This document shows, in pieces, positions 34,418 through 41,864 of a stretch of 64,000 nucleotides of DNA. Both the position numbers and the translations under genes were made by a program. Origin of the DNA: JAIBJN01 sp035461525 (GTDB lineage: Bacteria; Actinomycetota; Thermoleophilia; Gaiellales; Gaiellaceae); assembly GCA_035461525.1 (NCBI GenBank), contig DATHVD010000046.1, positions 1 to 64,000 on the forward strand, in the 5' to 3' direction. Position 1 is the first letter of the stretch. Each line of letters starts with the position of its first letter. The notes under the pieces were generated by a model that had not been told where the DNA came from, made no database searches, and worked only from the letters and a program-made list of their open reading frames with translations.

Positions 34418-35863
34418 GTGGAAGCAGCGTTCAGAACGAGCAAGCGCCCACGCGGCTGCGTCGCGCTGGCCGCGCTCGTCGCGGCGCTCGCGCTCGCCCA
34501 GGCCGCTCCGGCGGCCGAGGTCGGGGTCGTCGGCGACATCACGTGGGGCCAGCCCCGCAGCGACGTCGACCGGGAGATCGAGCTCCTGGAGGCGGCGGGC
34601 GTCAAGTGGATCCGCGCGAACGCAAACTGGGCCGGCCTCGAGCCGGACCAGAAGGGGACGATCAACACCTGGCTCCTCGACGAGTACGACTACGCGATCG
34701 ACCGCGCGCGCGCCGCCGGGATGCAGGTCCTGATGCCGATCTCCGACGGCGTCCCGTACTGGGCGTCGGCCGATCCGGCCAAGTACGTCGACGGCTCCGG
34801 CAAGCGCCGCTACCAGGTCACGTACCGCCCGGCGAAGGCGTCCGACTACGGCGACATCGTCCGCTTCGTCGTCGAGCACTTCAGCGCGCGCGGCGTCCAC
34901 GCCTACCAGATCTGGAACGAGCCCAACCACGGGCGCTTCTGGCCGTCGGGCCCGAATGCGGGCGAGTACGTCCCCATGCTCAGGGCCGGCTACGAGGCGG
35001 TGAAGGCCGTCGATCCCGGGGCGACCGTCGTCCTCGGCGGGCTCTCGAAGAGCGACTTCTACTACCTCGAGGACGTCTACCGCGCCGGCGGCGGCCCCTA
35101 CTTCGACGCCGTCGCCGTGCACCCGTACACGTTCGGCGTCGACCCGACCGTCGCCTGGAACGGCGTCCAGGCCTGGGAGGACAAGAAGCGGATCTCGATC
35201 AACGCGTTTCCGGCCATCCAGGAGATCAAGCGGTCGATGGACGCGTTCGGCGACTCGCACAAGAAGGTCTGGCTGACGGAGTTCGGCTACTCGACCACGA
35301 CGCGCGACGGCGGCGTCTCGGCGCAGACGCAGGCGGAGTTCCTCACGAAGGCCTACCACTACGTCGAGCAGTTCCCGTGGTTGGAGACGCTCTTCTGGTA
35401 CGCGGCCCGCAACAGCCCCTTCTACGAGGACGAGGACACCTACGAGGGACGTTTCGGGCTGACCGCGACGGACTTCACGCCGAAGCCGAGCTACGCGGCG
35501 CTCAAGGCATACGCGAAGGGGCCGGGGATGCAGGCGAAGCGGAAGGTGAGGCTCGCGAAAGCCGGCCAGCGCCTGCTTCGCGCCGGGGAGCCACGGGCGC
35601 GCGTCGTCCTCCGCGGGCGCGTCGTGCTCGGCGAGGACGCCTGGCGCGTTGCCGCCGCCGCGCGGCAGGCTCGGCGCGCCGTCGTCATCCAGAGGCGCAC
35701 GCCGCGCGGGTGGGTGCGCGTGAAGCGGGTCACGACGGGGACGGACGGCGCGTTTCGGGCGCGGGTCGTCGCTCGCGGCGACACGGTGCGCTACCGCGCC
35801 GTCGCGCGCTACGACGACCTGCGCGTCAGCTCGCGCGTCGTCCGCGTCACCATCCGGCGCTAG
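34418..35863 (+). CDS. Secreted glycoside hydrolase, GH39/clan A-like
   Basis: A 481-residue exported hydrolase. The GTG start leads to a basic N-region and a signal peptide (about 10-34, AQAAPAA). A TIM barrel follows with acid/base Glu168 in QIWNEPNHG and nucleophile Glu288 in VWLTEFGYST, as in clan GH-A families 39 and 5. The last 110 residues are Arg-rich beta strands (WVRVKRVTTGTDGAFRARVVA), an Ig/CBM-like module. It may trim or release the locus polysaccharide. Substrate unknown. Confidence 0.85.
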   Translation: MEAAFRTSKRPRGCVALAALVAALALAQAAPAAEVGVVGDITWGQPRSDVDREIELLEAAGVKWIRANANWAGLEPDQKGTINTWLLDEYDYAIDRARAAGMQVLMPISDGVPYWASADPAKYVDGSGKRRYQVTYRPAKASDYGDIVRFVVEHFSARGVHAYQIWNEPNHGRFWPSGPNAGEYVPMLRAGYEAVKAVDPGATVVLGGLSKSDFYYLEDVYRAGGGPYFDAVAVHPYTFGVDPTVAWNGVQAWEDKKRISINAFPAIQEIKRSMDAFGDSHKKVWLTEFGYSTTTRDGGVSAQTQAEFLTKAYHYVEQFPWLETLFWYAARNSPFYEDEDTYEGRFGLTATDFTPKPSYAALKAYAKGPGMQAKRKVRLAKAGQRLLRAGEPRARVVLRGRVVLGEDAWRVAAAARQARRAVVIQRRTPRGWVRVKRVTTGTDGAFRARVVARGDTVRYRAVARYDDLRVSSRVVRVTIRR

Positions 35864-35880
35864 GCGGCCGCAATCCCTCC

Positions 35881-35886
35881 TAGACT
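35881..35886 (+). promoter_or_regulatory. -10 element of the TPR polymerase gene
   Basis: TAGACT is followed by nine bases and the ATG at 35896; no ribosome site is visible. Confidence 0.45.
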
Positions 35887-35895
35887 CGCCCGGCC

Positions 35896-37905
35896 ATGGA
35901 GGAGACGGAGCCTCACGGGTCGCCCTGGGCGCCCGCCCTGCTCGTCGGCGCGCTCCCGATCGGGATCTTCCTCCTGTGGGCGGCGATCGACGGTGGGTAT
36001 CCGCCGACGATCTGGAACCCCGGCGCGCTCGCGCTCGCCGGCCTTCTCGCCCTCCTCCTCGGCGTCGCGCGCGAGCTCCTGTGGACGCTCCCGCGGGTCG
36101 CGCTCGCGGCGCTCGCGCTTCTCGGCGCCTTCACGCTCTGGACCTTCCTCTCCATTCTCTGGGCCGTCGACCGGGGCGAGGCCTGGGACGCGTCCAACCG
36201 CGCCCTTCTCTACCTCGCCGTCTTCGGGATCTTCCTCCTCTGGCCCTGGCGCACGGGCCAGGGCGCCCTCCTCCTCGGCGCCTGGGCGCTCGGCGTGGCC
36301 GGGATCGCCGCGCTGACGTTCGTCTCGGCGCTCGGCTCCGACGATCCGTACAGCTTCTTCATCGGCGGGCGCTACGTGCAGCCGGCCGGCTACGTCAACG
36401 CGGCCTGCGCCCTCTTCCTCTCCGCCTTCTGGCCGGCTGCCTTCGTCGCCTCCCGGCGCGAGACGCCGTGGTTCCTCCGCGGCCTCTTCCTCGCCGCCGC
36501 CGGCTTCCTCCTCCAGCAGGCGATCCTGCCGCAGAGCCGCGGCTCCCTCTTCGTCTTCCCCGCGGTCGTCGCGCTCTACCTGGTGCTCGTCCCGGGCCGG
36601 ATCCGTTCGCTGCTCGTCCTCGGCCCCGCCTTCCTCGCCTTCGCCCTCGTCCGCGAGCCGCTCCTAGACGTCTACTCGGCGGCGCGCGAGGGGACGCTCC
36701 CCGCCGGGCTCGCGGCGCTCGAGGAGCCGCTCCTCGGCTCCGCCGCAGCGCTCTTCGCGCTCGGCACGGTCTACGGGCTCGTCGACCGCTTCGCGCCGCT
36801 GCCCCGCGACGTCGCCCGGCTCGGCTCCTGGCTCCTCGGGAGCCTGGCCGTGCTCGCCGTCGTCGTCGCGGCCGTGACGCTGCTCGCCGTCTACGGCAAC
36901 CCGGTGACCCGCGCCGGGGACGCCTGGGACGAGTTCACGGCCGGCCAGGTCTTCGAGGAGGACGCGTCGTACCTCGGCGCCAACCTCGGGAGCAACCGCT
37001 ACGACTTCTGGCGCGTGGCGATGGGGGAGTTCCGCGACTCCCCGGTTGCCGGCATCGGGGCGGGGAACTTCGCCGCGGCGTACCTGCGTGAGCGGGAGAG
37101 CCTCGAGGAGCCGCTCTTCCCGCACAGCCTGCCGGTGATGATCCTGTCGCAGACCGGCCTCGTCGGAGGGGTCCTCTTCCTCGGCTTCCTGGGCGCGGCG
37201 CTCGCGGCCGCCTGGGCGGCGCGGGCCCGCGGGACGCCGTTCGGCCGCGCCGTCGTCGCCGTCTCCGTCGTCGCCTTCGCCTACTTCCTCGCCCACGGGT
37301 CGATCGACTGGTTCTGGGAGTTCCCGGGGCTCGCTGCACCGGCCTTCGCCTGGCTCGGCCTCGCCGGCGGCCTCGGGCGGCCGGCCGCCGTCTCCTCGGA
37401 ACGTCCGCCGGGCTGGACGTCGCGGCGGGCGACAGCCGCCGCGGCCGCTACGCTCGTGCTCGTGGCGGCTGCCGCCTCCCTCGCCTTCCCCTGGCTCGCA
37501 GCGCGGGAGGTCGAGCGCGCCGCCGAAGCCTGGCGCACGAGGCCCGACACGGCCTACGCCGCCCTCGACCGCGCCCGCGCCCTCAACCCGCTCAGCGACC
37601 GCGCCGACCTCGTCGCGGGCGCGATCGCGATGCGGCGCGAGGACTGGCCGCGGGCCGAGGAGGCCTTCGGCCGCGCGCTCGCGCGGAACGAGGAGAACTG
37701 GTACGCCGAGCTCGAGCTGGCGCTCGTAGCCGCGCTCGAGGGCCGCGACGCCGAAGCGCTCGCCCGGCTCGGCCGCGCCGAGGAGCTGAACCCGCGCGAG
37801 GAGACGATCGGCCTCGTCCGGGAGGGCGTGACGTCGGGCGAGCCCGTGAACCCACGGGTCGTGGACCGGATCCTGCTCCAGCGAGTCGAGGCGAGGACGA
37901 GCTGA
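35896..37905 (+). CDS. Second Wzy/WaaL-like polymerase with TPR tail
   Basis: A 669-residue membrane protein with about 12 helices and a C-terminal TPR region (about 545-660; NPLSDRADLVAGAIAMRREDWPRAEEAFGRAL, NEENWYAELELALVAALEGRDAEAL). Wzy_C features: RGSLFVFPAVVALYL, the periplasmic loop RYDFWRVAMGEFRDSPVAGIGAGNF and PHSLPVMILSQTGLVGG. TPR tails occur in the PglL/O-oligosaccharyltransferase side of this family, so this protein may attach glycan to protein instead of polymerising it. An 18-base tandem duplication straddles its stop codon. Confidence 0.85.
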   Translation: MEETEPHGSPWAPALLVGALPIGIFLLWAAIDGGYPPTIWNPGALALAGLLALLLGVARELLWTLPRVALAALALLGAFTLWTFLSILWAVDRGEAWDASNRALLYLAVFGIFLLWPWRTGQGALLLGAWALGVAGIAALTFVSALGSDDPYSFFIGGRYVQPAGYVNAACALFLSAFWPAAFVASRRETPWFLRGLFLAAAGFLLQQAILPQSRGSLFVFPAVVALYLVLVPGRIRSLLVLGPAFLAFALVREPLLDVYSAAREGTLPAGLAALEEPLLGSAAALFALGTVYGLVDRFAPLPRDVARLGSWLLGSLAVLAVVVAAVTLLAVYGNPVTRAGDAWDEFTAGQVFEEDASYLGANLGSNRYDFWRVAMGEFRDSPVAGIGAGNFAAAYLRERESLEEPLFPHSLPVMILSQTGLVGGVLFLGFLGAALAAAWAARARGTPFGRAVVAVSVVAFAYFLAHGSIDWFWEFPGLAAPAFAWLGLAGGLGRPAAVSSERPPGWTSRRATAAAAATLVLVAAAASLAFPWLAAREVERAAEAWRTRPDTAYAALDRARALNPLSDRADLVAGAIAMRREDWPRAEEAFGRALARNEENWYAELELALVAALEGRDAEALARLGRAEELNPREETIGLVREGVTSGEPVNPRVVDRILLQRVEARTS

Positions 37906-37932
37906 GGGCCTTCCACGAGCTGAGGGCCTTCC
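37897..37932 (+). repeat. 18-bp perfect tandem duplication across a stop codon
   Basis: ACGAGCTGAGGGCCTTCC occurs twice in a row (37897-37914 and 37915-37932). The first copy contains the TGA stop of the TPR polymerase gene; the second ends two bases before the -35 of the next promoter. Confidence 0.85.
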
Positions 37933-37934
37933 GG

Positions 37935-37964
37935 TTGACACGCGTGAAAAGCCGCCGATACTGT
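37935..37964 (+). promoter_or_regulatory. Strong promoter ahead of the first LPFTG mini-protein
   Basis: Consensus TTGACA (37935-37940), 18-base spacer, TACTGT (37959-37964). Transcription should start near 37971. Confidence 0.7.
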
Positions 37965-38213
37965 GAGGTGAGCCCCTGGGGAGGACAGGGGTCCCAAATG
38001 CGGCAAACCGAGAGAGGCTCTTCACCTGCGGCTCGTCAGCGTGCTCGAACACGAGGGTGCTCACGACGGCGTGGCGGTCAGTACTAGGCCGTGGCGTCGA
38101 TCAGCGAGCCGTCCGATGCGCCCGCTGGCTCGTGCCGTGAGGATGAAAGTAGTGTTTGAGCGCGTTGCACGTGGGGCAGACCTACGGCGCGGCTCACTGG
38201 AAAAGGAGAGACC
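37965..38213 (+). promoter_or_regulatory. Long structured 5' leader of the LPFTG mini-protein gene
   Basis: About 240 transcribed bases without a convincing gene separate the promoter from the ATG at 38214. Foldable parts include AGGTGA (37966-37971) against TCACCT (38022-38027), an inner CCCCT/AGGGG hairpin, and CGTG-CTCGAA-CACG. A GGCAAACC is reminiscent of c-di-GMP-I aptamers but the rest of that consensus is missing. A strong AAAAGGAGAG ribosome site ends the leader. Confidence 0.45.
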
Positions 38214-38465
38214 ATGCGGAAGCGGATAGCGGTAATCGGAGGCGCGGCCTTCGCGTTCTTCACGACGGCATCTCTTGCGTTCGCGCAGGAGCCGACGCAG
38301 AGCGGGTACGGAGGCACCGGCGGATCCATCCAGGGTGGAGTCGAGGGAGGCGGAGCGGGCGCGCTGCCGTTCACCGGCCTCGATCTCCTGCTCCTGGTCG
38401 CGGCTGGGGCGCTCCTGCTCGCTGCCGGCCTCACCCTCAGGCGCGTCAGTAGGGCAAGAAGCTAG
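38214..38465 (+). CDS. Gly-rich mini-protein with LPFTG sorting signal (first copy)
   Basis: An 83-residue exported protein. Signal peptide 1-24 (ends AFA before Gln25), a Gly-rich core of about 25 residues (SGYGGTGGSIQGGVEGGGAG), the sortase motif LPFTG at 51-55, a hydrophobic span and an RRVSRARS tail: a complete cell-wall sorting signal. After sortase the anchored peptide would be only about 30 residues. A second copy (40018-40275) lies on the other side of the glycosylphosphotransferase gene. It could be a surface linker or glycan acceptor; that is inference. Confidence 0.85.
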   Translation: MRKRIAVIGGAAFAFFTTASLAFAQEPTQSGYGGTGGSIQGGVEGGGAGALPFTGLDLLLLVAAGALLLAAGLTLRRVSRARS

Positions 38466-38483
38466 ACCCGGAGTTCTGCGGCA

Positions 38484-39938
38484 ATGAGCGAGAGCCCTCG
38501 CGCGGAACCGCGCGCGCAAGGCCTGGGCGCGCGGCAGCTCGCCGATCGGATGCGAGGCCTGGGCGGCTGGACCATCAGCTGCTTCGTGGTCGACGCGCTC
38601 ATGCTCACGGCCGCCGTCGTCGTCGCCGACCTCGGCTCCGGCCGGGCCGGCGTCCCGCCGACCCCGGCGCTCTGGCTCGCCGCGTTCCCCATCCTCACGT
38701 TCGTCTTCATGGCGGCGCGAGGGATGTACCGACAGCGCGCTTTCCTGCGCGTGCTCGACGATCTGCGCGTCACCGTCACGGCGACTGCGCTCGCGGCGAT
38801 GATCGTGCTCTCGCTACGGGTCCTCACGGCCGACGATCCCTGGATGGCGGCGCAGACGGCCCGCCTGTGGGCGTTTGCGAGCATCTACCTGCTCGCCGGG
38901 CGCGTCGTGCTCTCCTGGAGCGAGCTCCGGGCCCGCCGCCGCGGCGAGTCCGTCCGGCCGACGCTCGTCGTCGGCGCCGGACGCGTCGGGCGGCTGACGG
39001 CCAAGCGCCTCCGCGAGCACCCGGAGCTCGGCCTCAGGCCCGTCGGCTTCCTCGACAAGGAGCCGCTCGACGGGAAGGACGGCGACCTGCCGGTGCTGGG
39101 AGCGAGCTGGGACCTCGACCGGATCGTGGCCGAGCACGGCGTCCGCCACGTCGTCCTCTCCTTCTCGACCGCGCCCCAGAGCGTCCTGCTCCGGATCATG
39201 CAGCGGTGCCAGGAGCTCGGCGTCGAAGTCTCGATGGTGCCCCGCTTCTACGAGAAGGTCGTGGGCCACATCGGCGTCGAGTACCTCGGCGGCCTGCCGC
39301 TGATGATGGCGCAGCCGACGAACCCGCGCGGCTGGCACTTCACCGTCAAATACCTTTCCGACCGGATCGCAGCGACGTTCCTGCTCGTGCTCGTGTCGCC
39401 GGTGCTGCTCGCCGCGGCGCTCGGCGTTCTGGTCACGATGGGACGCCCCGTCTTCTTCCGGCAGCCCCGCGCCGGGCTGGACGGCCACGTCTTCGACATC
39501 ATCAAGCTGCGCACGATGCGCCCATCAAAGCCGGGCGGCGATGCGCCCGCCGACCTGCCGGCCGGCACCGCGCCCGGCGGAGTCGAGGGGGAGGACCGCC
39601 GGACCCCGCTCGGCAGCTTCCTGCGTAAGAGCTCCATCGACGAGCTGCCTCAGCTCTGGAACGTCGTTCGCGGCGAGATGAGCCTCGTCGGCCCCCGCCC
39701 CGAGCGGCCCGAGTACGTCGAGCGCTTCAGCGAGCAGATCGAGCGCTACGGCGCGCGCCACCGCGTCAAGGCCGGCATCACGGGCTGGGCCCAGGTGCAC
39801 GGCCTCCGCGGCCGGACGTCGCTCGCGGACCGCGTCGAGTGGGACAACTACTACATCGAGAACTGGTCGCTCTGGCTCGACGTCAAGATCCTGCTCCTGA
39901 CGGTCCTCGCAGTCGTCCGGCCGGCCCAGGCCGAGTGA
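38484..39938 (+). CDS. Polyprenyl glycosylphosphotransferase (WbaP/WcaJ family)
   Basis: A 484-residue membrane enzyme that starts repeat-unit synthesis by moving sugar-1-phosphate from a nucleotide sugar to undecaprenyl phosphate. N-terminal helices (about 30-155), a CoA-binding-like domain (TLVVGAGRVGRLTAKRL, about 165-270), one more helix near 300 and the catalytic domain: RQPRAGLDGHVFDIIKLRTM, SIDELPQLWNVVRGEMSLVGPRPERPEYV and RHRVKAGITGWAQVHG. Usually the first gene of such loci, here near the end and set between two LPFTG mini-protein genes. Confidence 0.93.
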   Translation: MSESPRAEPRAQGLGARQLADRMRGLGGWTISCFVVDALMLTAAVVVADLGSGRAGVPPTPALWLAAFPILTFVFMAARGMYRQRAFLRVLDDLRVTVTATALAAMIVLSLRVLTADDPWMAAQTARLWAFASIYLLAGRVVLSWSELRARRRGESVRPTLVVGAGRVGRLTAKRLREHPELGLRPVGFLDKEPLDGKDGDLPVLGASWDLDRIVAEHGVRHVVLSFSTAPQSVLLRIMQRCQELGVEVSMVPRFYEKVVGHIGVEYLGGLPLMMAQPTNPRGWHFTVKYLSDRIAATFLLVLVSPVLLAAALGVLVTMGRPVFFRQPRAGLDGHVFDIIKLRTMRPSKPGGDAPADLPAGTAPGGVEGEDRRTPLGSFLRKSSIDELPQLWNVVRGEMSLVGPRPERPEYVERFSEQIERYGARHRVKAGITGWAQVHGLRGRTSLADRVEWDNYYIENWSLWLDVKILLLTVLAVVRPAQAE

Positions 39939-40017
39939 CCGCAGGCACGTTTCGCATCCTCGAGACCGGGGACAGACGGAGGGTCCGAGGAATCTGTGGC
40001 CCAAGGGGGTCTGCATC

Positions 40018-40275
40018 ATGAAGCTTTCGTTCGTACTCACCGGGATGGCCCTCGCGTACCTCGCGACGGCGTCCCTGGCCTTCGCCCAGCAGCCGACCGA
40101 GAGCGGCTACGGCGGCGTCGGCGGCCAGGTCCAGGGCGATGTCGACGGCGGCGGCGCGGCCGGAGCCGGAGCGTTGCCGTTCACGGGTCTCGACGTCCTG
40201 CTCCTGCTCGGCGCGGGCGTCCTGCTCCTGGCGGCCGGCGTGACGCTGCGGCGCCTGAGCGGCGCGCGCAGCTAG
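40018..40275 (+). CDS. Gly-rich mini-protein with LPFTG sorting signal (second copy)
   Basis: An 85-residue paralogue of the protein at 38214. Signal peptide 1-23 (AFA before Gln24), core with QPTESGYGGVGGQVQGDVDG, LPFTG at 53-57, hydrophobic span and a RRLSGARS tail. The two share signal-peptide end, PTxSGYGG start, Gly linker and sorting region, so they are duplicates. The leader is short (about 80 bases after the transferase stop) with a GGGGG ribosome site. No sortase gene is in the window, so the processing enzyme must be elsewhere. Confidence 0.85.
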   Translation: MKLSFVLTGMALAYLATASLAFAQQPTESGYGGVGGQVQGDVDGGGAAGAGALPFTGLDVLLLLGAGVLLLAAGVTLRRLSGARS

Positions 40276-40283
40276 CCGGGGGC

Positions 40284-41111
40284 TCAGCGGGCCTTCGCGA
40301 GCAGGTAGATGCTCGCGAGGCCCGCCCAATCCCCGTAGGGCGCGAGGAGCGCGCGTGTGTCCTCGGCCTCGGCGCGGCGCCCGAGCAGCCGCGAGCAGAG
40401 CTCGATGAGCCCGAGATCGCCGACGAGCCCGTGCTCGCGGCGGCCCAGCCCGTAGAGGCTGATCATCCCCGCCGACCAGGGCCCGAGGCCGCGCTCGCGC
40501 TCCACGCGCGCGACCGCCGCCTCGGTGCTGACGCCGTGCAGCCGCTCGACGTCCCACTCGCGCGAGATGCGGACGAGGACGTTGGCCTTGCGCGCCACGA
40601 GCCCCTCTCGGGCCAGCAGGGCGGGCGAGAGGCCGCCGAAGGTCGCGCGCGTGGGCGGCAGCCGCAGCTCCCCGAGCGGCGCCGCGGCGCGCCGGAGGAG
40701 CTTCGCCTCGAGCGCCCGAGCCGCGCGCGCCTGTATGAGCTGCCCGCAGACCGCCTTGAGGAGGGCGTGCGTGACCGTGCCGGTGCGAAGCGGCCGCAGC
40801 CCCCGCAGGCGCCGGATCGCGCCGCCGAGGAGCGGGTCGTCGCCGAAGCGGCGCAGAAAGGGGGAGTGGTCGTCGTCGGCGGCGAGGACGAAGCGAAGCC
40901 GCTCGAGCACCGGCTCCGGGTCGGCGCCCTCGACCCTGGCCTCGAGGACGCCGTCGGGCCGCTGGCGGACGCTGGCGAGGGCCGGCGTCCCGCCGGCCTC
41001 GAGCGCGAGCGTGAGCACGCCGTCGCGGAAGCGCCGCGTGGCGTCGCTCGCGTGCCTCGCCGAGAGCGCGAGCGAGTACGGCGGTCGCGCCACGATCGTG
41101 GTCTCGAGCAC
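40284..41111 (-). CDS. DNA-3-methyladenine glycosylase, AlkA/HhH-GPD type
   Basis: A 275-residue base-excision repair enzyme removing alkylated purines. An N-terminal AlkA-like beta domain (about 1-90) precedes the HhH-GPD fold: FGGLSPALLA, the hairpin RGLGPWSAGMISLYGLG and the catalytic Asp in HGLVGDLGLIE. No FeS Cys cluster, consistent with AlkA over MutY or Nth. GTG start; the TAAGCT hexamer ends five bases upstream. It is close to the end of the polysaccharide locus and unrelated to it. Confidence 0.88.
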   Translation of the reverse strand: MLETTIVARPPYSLALSARHASDATRRFRDGVLTLALEAGGTPALASVRQRPDGVLEARVEGADPEPVLERLRFVLAADDDHSPFLRRFGDDPLLGGAIRRLRGLRPLRTGTVTHALLKAVCGQLIQARAARALEAKLLRRAAAPLGELRLPPTRATFGGLSPALLAREGLVARKANVLVRISREWDVERLHGVSTEAAVARVERERGLGPWSAGMISLYGLGRREHGLVGDLGLIELCSRLLGRRAEAEDTRALLAPYGDWAGLASIYLLAKAR

Positions 41112-41116
41112 GCGCG

Positions 41117-41122
41117 CGAGCT
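41117..41122 (-). promoter_or_regulatory. Leaderless -10 of the AlkA-like gene
   Basis: Minus strand TAAGCT (41122 to 41117), then five bases to the GTG at 41111. Confidence 0.4.
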
Positions 41123-41127
41123 TACCG

Positions 41128-41680
41128 CTACCGGCGGAAGCCGAACTCGGCCACGACGATCGTGACCTCGTCCCAGAAGCCGTACGTGCCGACCGGGCCC
41201 TCGACGTGCACCGCGGCGACGCCGATCCGCCGCCAGCTCCGGTTGAGGAGGTTCGCGCGGTGTCCCGGGCTCCGCATCCAGCTCCTCACCGTCTGGCGGG
41301 CGCTCAGGCCGGGCGCGCCCCAAGCAACGTTCTCGCCTGCGCCCCAGACGCTCGCGTCGGGGCCGGGCCAGAACGTGCGGATCCAGGTGCCGAACGGCAC
41401 CCAGCGTGAGGGTTCCGCCGCAGGAGCTCGTGGCGGAAGTAGCCGGCCGTCGCCATCGAGGCGGCGTGGCTGTTCGCCGCGGGTCAGGGGGGCCGCCGCG
41501 CGGAGCTTGGAGAGCCCGCAGGCCTGCCGAGCCGCGTTCACCCGCTTCACGAGCGCGGTCTCGAGCCGGTCCTCGTCCGTGACGGCGGTCTGGGCTCCGG
41601 CGCCGGGCGCGGCCGCGAGGGCAGCGACGACGAGCGACGCCGACGCGGCCGCTGCGAGCCTTCCCCTCGTGGACGCAGGA
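41128..41680 (-). pseudogene. CAP/SCP-like secreted protein, frameshifted
   Basis: The C-terminal part is a clear CAP domain (GAGENVAWG, SWMRSPGHRANLLN, VAEFGFRR). Upstream in the same frame come RVNAARQACGLSKLRAAAPLTR and a signal peptide (LVVAALAAAPGAGA). Between them, near 41410-41480, the expected ANSHAASMATAGYFRHEL is found only in a different frame, so two opposite shifts within about 80 bases break the gene. No ATG, GTG or TTG precedes the signal peptide in frame. The open stretch from 41550 codes only the mixed product. Either real decay or assembly error. Confidence 0.7.
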
Positions 41681-41864
41681 TCTCCGCGATCGCAGTGTTC
41701 TGCGTCCCCCGTTCGAGGCTCCGCGCGGGCGCCGCGGCGGGCTCCGGAAACTCGGGCTGTTGCGGCTTCGCCACGGAGCCGATACGAACCCCATGACGCG
41801 CCCGGGTACTCCCGACCCGTTCGGTACCATAGGTCCGGCTGTCGACCGGAAAGGACGCTGAAGC

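Noticed and set aside
37965..38213. Known riboswitch (c-di-GMP-I from GGCAAACC, or c-di-AMP ydaO) in the mini-protein leader
   Set aside because: Only short pieces resemble either consensus; the GACGCAAAGCC-type and GGGGAACC/GGGTGAATC-type blocks are absent, so no class can be named.
38214..40275. Mini-proteins as toxins or bacteriocin precursors
   Set aside because: The complete LPxTG, membrane-span and basic-tail order is a wall-sorting signal; there is no immunity or ABC export gene beside them.
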